A model generated the notes under the pieces. The model was not told the DNA's origin. It saw only the letters and a program-made list of their open reading frames with translations, and ran no database searches. A program made the position numbers and the translations under genes. A stretch of 35,629 bases of DNA, taken from the NCBI GenBank assembly GCA_023264085.1, contig JALQTF010000059.1, positions 1 to 35,629 on the forward strand, written 5' to 3'. Below, piece by piece: positions 33,384 through 35,629 of the stretch; position 1 is the stretch's first letter, and every line of letters starts with the position of its first letter. The DNA comes from Acholeplasmataceae bacterium (GTDB lineage Bacteria > Bacillota_I > Bacilli_A > Acholeplasmatales > Acholeplasmataceae).

Positions 33384-34403
33384 ATGCAAGCAAAATTAGA
33401 AACGTCTATCATATTAAATCAACATCATATAAAAAATCGTCTCGTGATGGCACCAATGTGTATGTATCAATCGGATGATACAGGATCAGTCAAGCCTTTT
33501 CATGAGGCGCATTATTACATGCATGCACTCGGAGGTATCGGGCTCGTCATGGTTGAGGCCACCGCCATAGATCCTAATGGTCGGATATCACTGAATGATT
33601 TAGGTATTTGGTCAAATAATCATATCAAAGGCTTAAGTGTTTTAGCAACGAGAATAAAAGAAGCAGGAAGTACTTCATGTATACAAATTAATCATGCAGG
33701 TAGAAAAGCAGTAGGTAAAAATATATTTGGGCCATCAAAGATTCAACTTGAAGGCAAAGATCAACAACCTAAAGAAATGACATTAGATGATATTCATGAT
33801 ACGATTAAAAGTTTCCAAGATGCAGCTGTAAGAGCTGACAAAGCAGGATTTGATATGATTGAAATTCATGCAGCTCATGGCTATTTGATTTCTCAATTTA
33901 TGTCACCTTTAAGCAATTTAAGAAACGATTTATATGGTAAGAAACATCAATTATTAAATGACGTCATTCAAGCCGTAAAGCAGGTTTGGCCTATAGAAAA
34001 AGCAATCTCTGTAAGAATTAGTGGTACAGAATATCATCCTGATGGTTTTGACATTGATGATGTCATAGAAATACTCAAAGCATGTAATCTTGACAGGGTG
34101 GATATTATTCATGTAAGTAGTGGTGGAAATGTAAGACCTAATGTGACATCTTTTGAAGAAGGGTATCAATTACCACTCGCTCGAAAAATCAAACACCAAT
34201 TAAACATAAAAACCATAGGTGGCGGATTACTCAATGATTATATCATTGGTGAACAAGCCTTAACTAATGATGATTGTGACATGGTTTTTTATGGAAGACT
34301 TTTACTAAGAGATCCCTTTTATTTTTTAAGACATATTGATTCATTTGAATTTCCAATCCCATACAAACGTGGAAAACTCACACCCCCAAAGGAGAAATTA
34401 TGA
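33384..34403 (+). CDS. namA: NADH:flavin oxidoreductase of the old yellow enzyme family (YqjM/NamA type)
   Basis: The 339-residue FMN-dependent ene-reductase matches the YqjM group. It has LVMAPMCMYQSDD near the start (with the Cys that tunes FMN in YqjM), IQINHAGRKA for FMN binding, and EIHAAHGYLISQFMSPLSN carrying the catalytic and substrate-binding residues. MVFYGRLLLRDPF is the C-terminal phosphate-binding end. It reduces activated C=C bonds such as enones; the natural substrate is unknown. No ribosome-binding site precedes the ATG. The stop overlaps the start of the next gene as ATGA. Confidence 0.92.
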   Translation: MQAKLETSIILNQHHIKNRLVMAPMCMYQSDDTGSVKPFHEAHYYMHALGGIGLVMVEATAIDPNGRISLNDLGIWSNNHIKGLSVLATRIKEAGSTSCIQINHAGRKAVGKNIFGPSKIQLEGKDQQPKEMTLDDIHDTIKSFQDAAVRADKAGFDMIEIHAAHGYLISQFMSPLSNLRNDLYGKKHQLLNDVIQAVKQVWPIEKAISVRISGTEYHPDGFDIDDVIEILKACNLDRVDIIHVSSGGNVRPNVTSFEEGYQLPLARKIKHQLNIKTIGGGLLNDYIIGEQALTNDDCDMVFYGRLLLRDPFYFLRHIDSFEFPIPYKRGKLTPPKEKL

Positions 34404-35005
34404 AAATATCAGTAGGTGGCATGATTGCCTCAGGAAAATCAACACTTGTTAAAAAACTTGGAGAAAAACTTCAATTACCTGTTATGGAAGAGTTTGAAAA
34501 AGATGATGAAGTTTTTAATACACTACTTAAGTGGTTATACGAGAAAAAAGATAATGTAGAAATGTTACTTCAAATTTATTTTATTCATAATCATTGGCTT
34601 AATCAACAAAAATATGATGGCAATTTCATTGTCGATAGAGATTTAATCGAACACTGGTTATTCGCCTATCATAATTTAAGAAATATGCCAACGATTATGA
34701 ATATGTATAACGGTGTTTTTCATTCTTATATGAATCAAATCAAGCATCCAGATGTCTATATTATATTAGACGTGAACTGGGATGAATTTGAAGATCGTGT
34801 CATGAAACGTGGTCGCGAACAAGAAATTGAAAATTTTGAATTAAATAAAGCATATTTTAAAGCACTTATTTCAGATTATACCCATAAAATTGTGTCACAA
34901 TGTTCCGTGTATGGTATTCCTTACAAAGTCATTGATACGAATAACAAAACTGAGGAAGAAGTACTTGTTGAAGCGCTAGAAATTATTAATAACTTAAAAT
35001 CGTAG
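34400..35005 (+). CDS. Deoxynucleoside kinase (deoxyadenosine/deoxyguanosine kinase family)
   Basis: The 201-residue kinase salvages deoxynucleosides to monophosphates. It has the P-loop GGMIASGKS at 6-14, an acidic MEEFEKDD substrate-site region, and FIVDRDLIEHWLF matching the DRS-type motif that contacts the sugar. The Arg-rich lid is MKRGREQEIE. Base specificity (dA, dG or dC) cannot be fixed. Wall-less bacteria depend heavily on nucleoside salvage, which fits. AAAGGAG precedes the ATG, and the stop codon lies inside the following terminator. Confidence 0.88.
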   Translation: MKISVGGMIASGKSTLVKKLGEKLQLPVMEEFEKDDEVFNTLLKWLYEKKDNVEMLLQIYFIHNHWLNQQKYDGNFIVDRDLIEHWLFAYHNLRNMPTIMNMYNGVFHSYMNQIKHPDVYIILDVNWDEFEDRVMKRGREQEIENFELNKAYFKALISDYTHKIVSQCSVYGIPYKVIDTNNKTEEEVLVEALEIINNLKS

Positions 35006-35020
35006 CAATACGATTTTTTT
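34996..35020 (+). terminator. Intrinsic terminator of the namA-deoxynucleoside kinase operon
   Basis: AAAATCGTA pairs with TACGATTTT around a GCAA (GNRA) tetraloop, followed by T residues. The left arm contains the kinase stop codon. Confidence 0.92.
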
Positions 35021-35022
35021 TA

Positions 35023-35036
35023 TGGAAACATTTCCA
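35023..35036. promoter_or_regulatory. LacI-family operator-like palindrome
   Basis: TGGAAA-CA-TTTCCA has perfect 6-base arms. It fits the LacI-family pattern TGnAAnCGnTTnCA at all fixed positions except the central G (A here). It lies between the upstream terminator and the -10 box of the LacI-family gene, in the -35 region, so autoregulation is likely. Confidence 0.6.
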
Positions 35037-35047
35037 CAAAATTGATA

Positions 35048-35053
35048 TATAAT
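35048..35053 (+). promoter_or_regulatory. -10 box of the LacI-family regulator gene
   Basis: TATAAT lies 18 bases ahead of the ATG at 35072, within TGATATATAAT. A GGAG ribosome-binding site follows. The -35 region coincides with the palindrome at 35023-35036. Confidence 0.6.
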
Positions 35054-35071
35054 GAACACATAGGAGTCCGA

Positions 35072-35521
35072 ATGCCAAGTATTAAAGATGTTGCATTAAA
35101 AGCTGGTGTAGGTATTGCAACCGTTTCAAGAGTCATCAATCAATCTGGCTATGTTAAAGAAGCAACAAGAATAAAAATTGAAAAAGTCATTGAAGAGTTA
35201 GGATTTAAACCAAATGAGATTGCACGTTCAATGACACAACAAAAAAATAGAATTGCTGCATTTATTCTTCCGAATACAAAACATTTATTTTTTGGTGAAC
35301 TTTTATTTGAAGTAGAATCTGCGCTATATGAAAAAAACTATAAGCTCATGGTTTGTAACTCAAGTGAACAGTTAGAAAAAGAACTCTTATATATCGATAT
35401 GTTAAAAACCAATCGTGTGGATTCGATGATATTCAGGATGGCATCTTCATTCATGAATATGCGTTGTTCAGTCATCTTGGGTGTCCGAAGTCGTTATGTG
35501 CTCATCATAGCAAGCACATGA
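35072..35521 (+). CDS. LacI-family transcriptional regulator, 3' part replaced by foreign sequence
   Basis: The N-terminus is a standard LacI-type helix-turn-helix (IKDVALKAGVGIATVSRVIN, residues 3-22) with the hinge FKPNEIARSM. The start of the sugar-binding domain follows (IAAFILPNTKHLFFGELL...). Family similarity holds to about residue 121 (TNRVDSMIF, ending near 35434). After that the reading frame gives 28 unrelated residues before a stop at 35519-35521. These codons lie on sequence whose other strand reads as proteobacterial genes, so the real gene is cut at the join. The frame extends up to a TTG at 35042, but ATG 35072 has a GGAG site and gives the canonical N-terminus. The effector is unknown. 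Confidence 0.85.
   Translation: MPSIKDVALKAGVGIATVSRVINQSGYVKEATRIKIEKVIEELGFKPNEIARSMTQQKNRIAAFILPNTKHLFFGELLFEVESALYEKNYKLMVCNSSEQLEKELLYIDMLKTNRVDSMIFRMASSFMNMRCSVILGVRSRYVLIIAST
35414..35437. other. Putative chimeric join
   Basis: Up to this stretch the plus strand reads as LacI; from it onward the minus strand reads as PyrR-like and RuvX. The bases here (GTGGATTCGATGATATTCAG at 35417-35436) are compatible with both readings, as expected for a short identical overlap used to join unrelated sequences. Base composition changes to about half G+C (53 of the last 109 bases). Confidence 0.75.
35414..35475 (-). CDS. pyrR: PyrR-like gene, N-terminal fragment (foreign segment)
   Basis: On the minus strand an ATG at 35473-35475 opens a frame reading MTEQRIFMNEDAILNIIE up to the join. 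This pattern resembles the N-terminus of PyrR, the bifunctional pyrimidine regulator/uracil phosphoribosyltransferase (compare an ILDEQAI-type start). It lies 59 bases downstream of the ruvX stop; ruvX followed by pyrR is a known proteobacterial order. Only about 20 codons are visible, so the name is tentative. Confidence 0.4.
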
Positions 35522-35534
35522 CGCATTGCGAGGA

Positions 35535-35629
35535 TTATTCAGGGTAGGTGCGCAGCCAAGTTTCAAGAATAAGCTTGGCGGCATAAGCATCGACTTTGGT
35601 GGCGTCTTTGTGTGCTTCGATACCTAAGT
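35535..35629 (-). CDS. ruvX: RuvX (YqgF) Holliday junction resolvase-like protein, C-terminal fragment (foreign segment)
   Basis: On the minus strand the frame runs from the window edge to TAA (35535-35537) and encodes 30 residues ending KVDAYAAKLILETWLRTYPE. This matches the C-terminal K-x-D-x-x-AA-x-LILE-x-WL signature of RuvX/YqgF proteins, with a proteobacterial flavour. Codons are G+C-rich (GCC, CTG, CGC), unlike the rest of the window. Confidence 0.7.
   Translation of the reverse strand, partial: LGIEAHKDATKVDAYAAKLILETWLRTYPE

Noticed and set aside
1..35400. Mycoplasma-type genetic code (TGA as tryptophan)
   Set aside because: Genes run full length with TGA as the terminal stop in many cases (holA, mutL, aroK, rdgB, namA), and conserved tryptophans are TGG. 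No conserved gene needs readthrough.
35437..35521. C-terminal 28 residues of the LacI frame as a genuine short regulator variant
   Set aside because: The residues have no LacI similarity, and the opposite strand of the same bases encodes recognisable PyrR-like sequence with different codon use.
1..35629. CRISPR arrays, insertion sequences, tRNA or rRNA genes, prophage genes
   Set aside because: No spaced direct repeats, transposase-like frames, cloverleaf-like sequences or phage structural genes were seen in the window.

Overview
The window is a densely packed, low-G+C bacterial chromosome segment that reads as a member of the Acholeplasmataceae (wall-less Mollicutes). Three observations lead there. 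TGA is a real stop codon (mutL, aroK, holA, namA, rdgB and others end in TGA) and tryptophan is TGG, so this is not a Mycoplasma/Spiroplasma-type code. Gene order follows fragments of the Bacillus chromosome. Several genes kept in Acholeplasma but usually lost in other Mollicutes are present (mutS, mutL, comEA/comEC, gpsA, intact recA). No gene for peptidoglycan synthesis is seen. The genus is an inference from gene content; no rRNA is present.

Layout. (1) 1-5.6 kb: yqeK (3' end), rsfS, yqeM, comEA, comEC, holA, a DEDDh exonuclease and convergent rpsT, which is the Bacillus yqeK-rsfS-yqeM / comE-holA-rpsT block without comEB. (2) 5.6-9.7 kb: pgsA, recA, a membrane-anchored protein of unknown function on the minus strand, and rny. 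(3) 9.7-20 kb: ymdB, miaB, an unrecognised membrane protein with two SAP/Rho-N-like modules, mutS, mutL, miaA, aroK, aroQ and efp. (4) 20-25.6 kb: rluB, cmk, rpsA, der, gpsA and hup, again in Bacillus order. (5) 25.6-28.7 kb, less conserved: an ankyrin-repeat protein, then a minus-strand pair encoding a CPBP membrane protease and a GH17-like glycosidase. (6) 28.7-33.3 kb: rdgB, an aminoglycoside/choline-kinase-like phosphotransferase, a 986-residue multidomain protein with degenerate GGDEF and EAL domains, and a 65-residue protein. (7) 33.4-35.4 kb: an old-yellow-enzyme family reductase, a deoxynucleoside kinase and the 5' part of a LacI-family regulator.

The last ~195 bases do not belong with the rest. 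From about 35414-35437 the LacI frame loses family similarity, base composition jumps to about half G+C, and the minus strand reads as the start of a PyrR-like gene and the end of ruvX, an arrangement known from proteobacteria. This is most simply a chimeric contig join.

Expression signals are unusually legible. Many promoters are extended -10 boxes (TGnTATAAT), and strong intrinsic terminators often overlap the ends of coding regions. At holA, rluB and the ankyrin gene the start codon lies exactly where transcription should begin and no Shine-Dalgarno sequence is present, suggesting leaderless mRNAs. The most interesting uncharacterised proteins are the degenerate GGDEF-EAL protein with its kinase neighbour, and the SAP-like membrane protein upstream of mutS. 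No tRNA, rRNA, CRISPR array, insertion sequence or prophage was seen, and there is no gene-free stretch above 300 bases.
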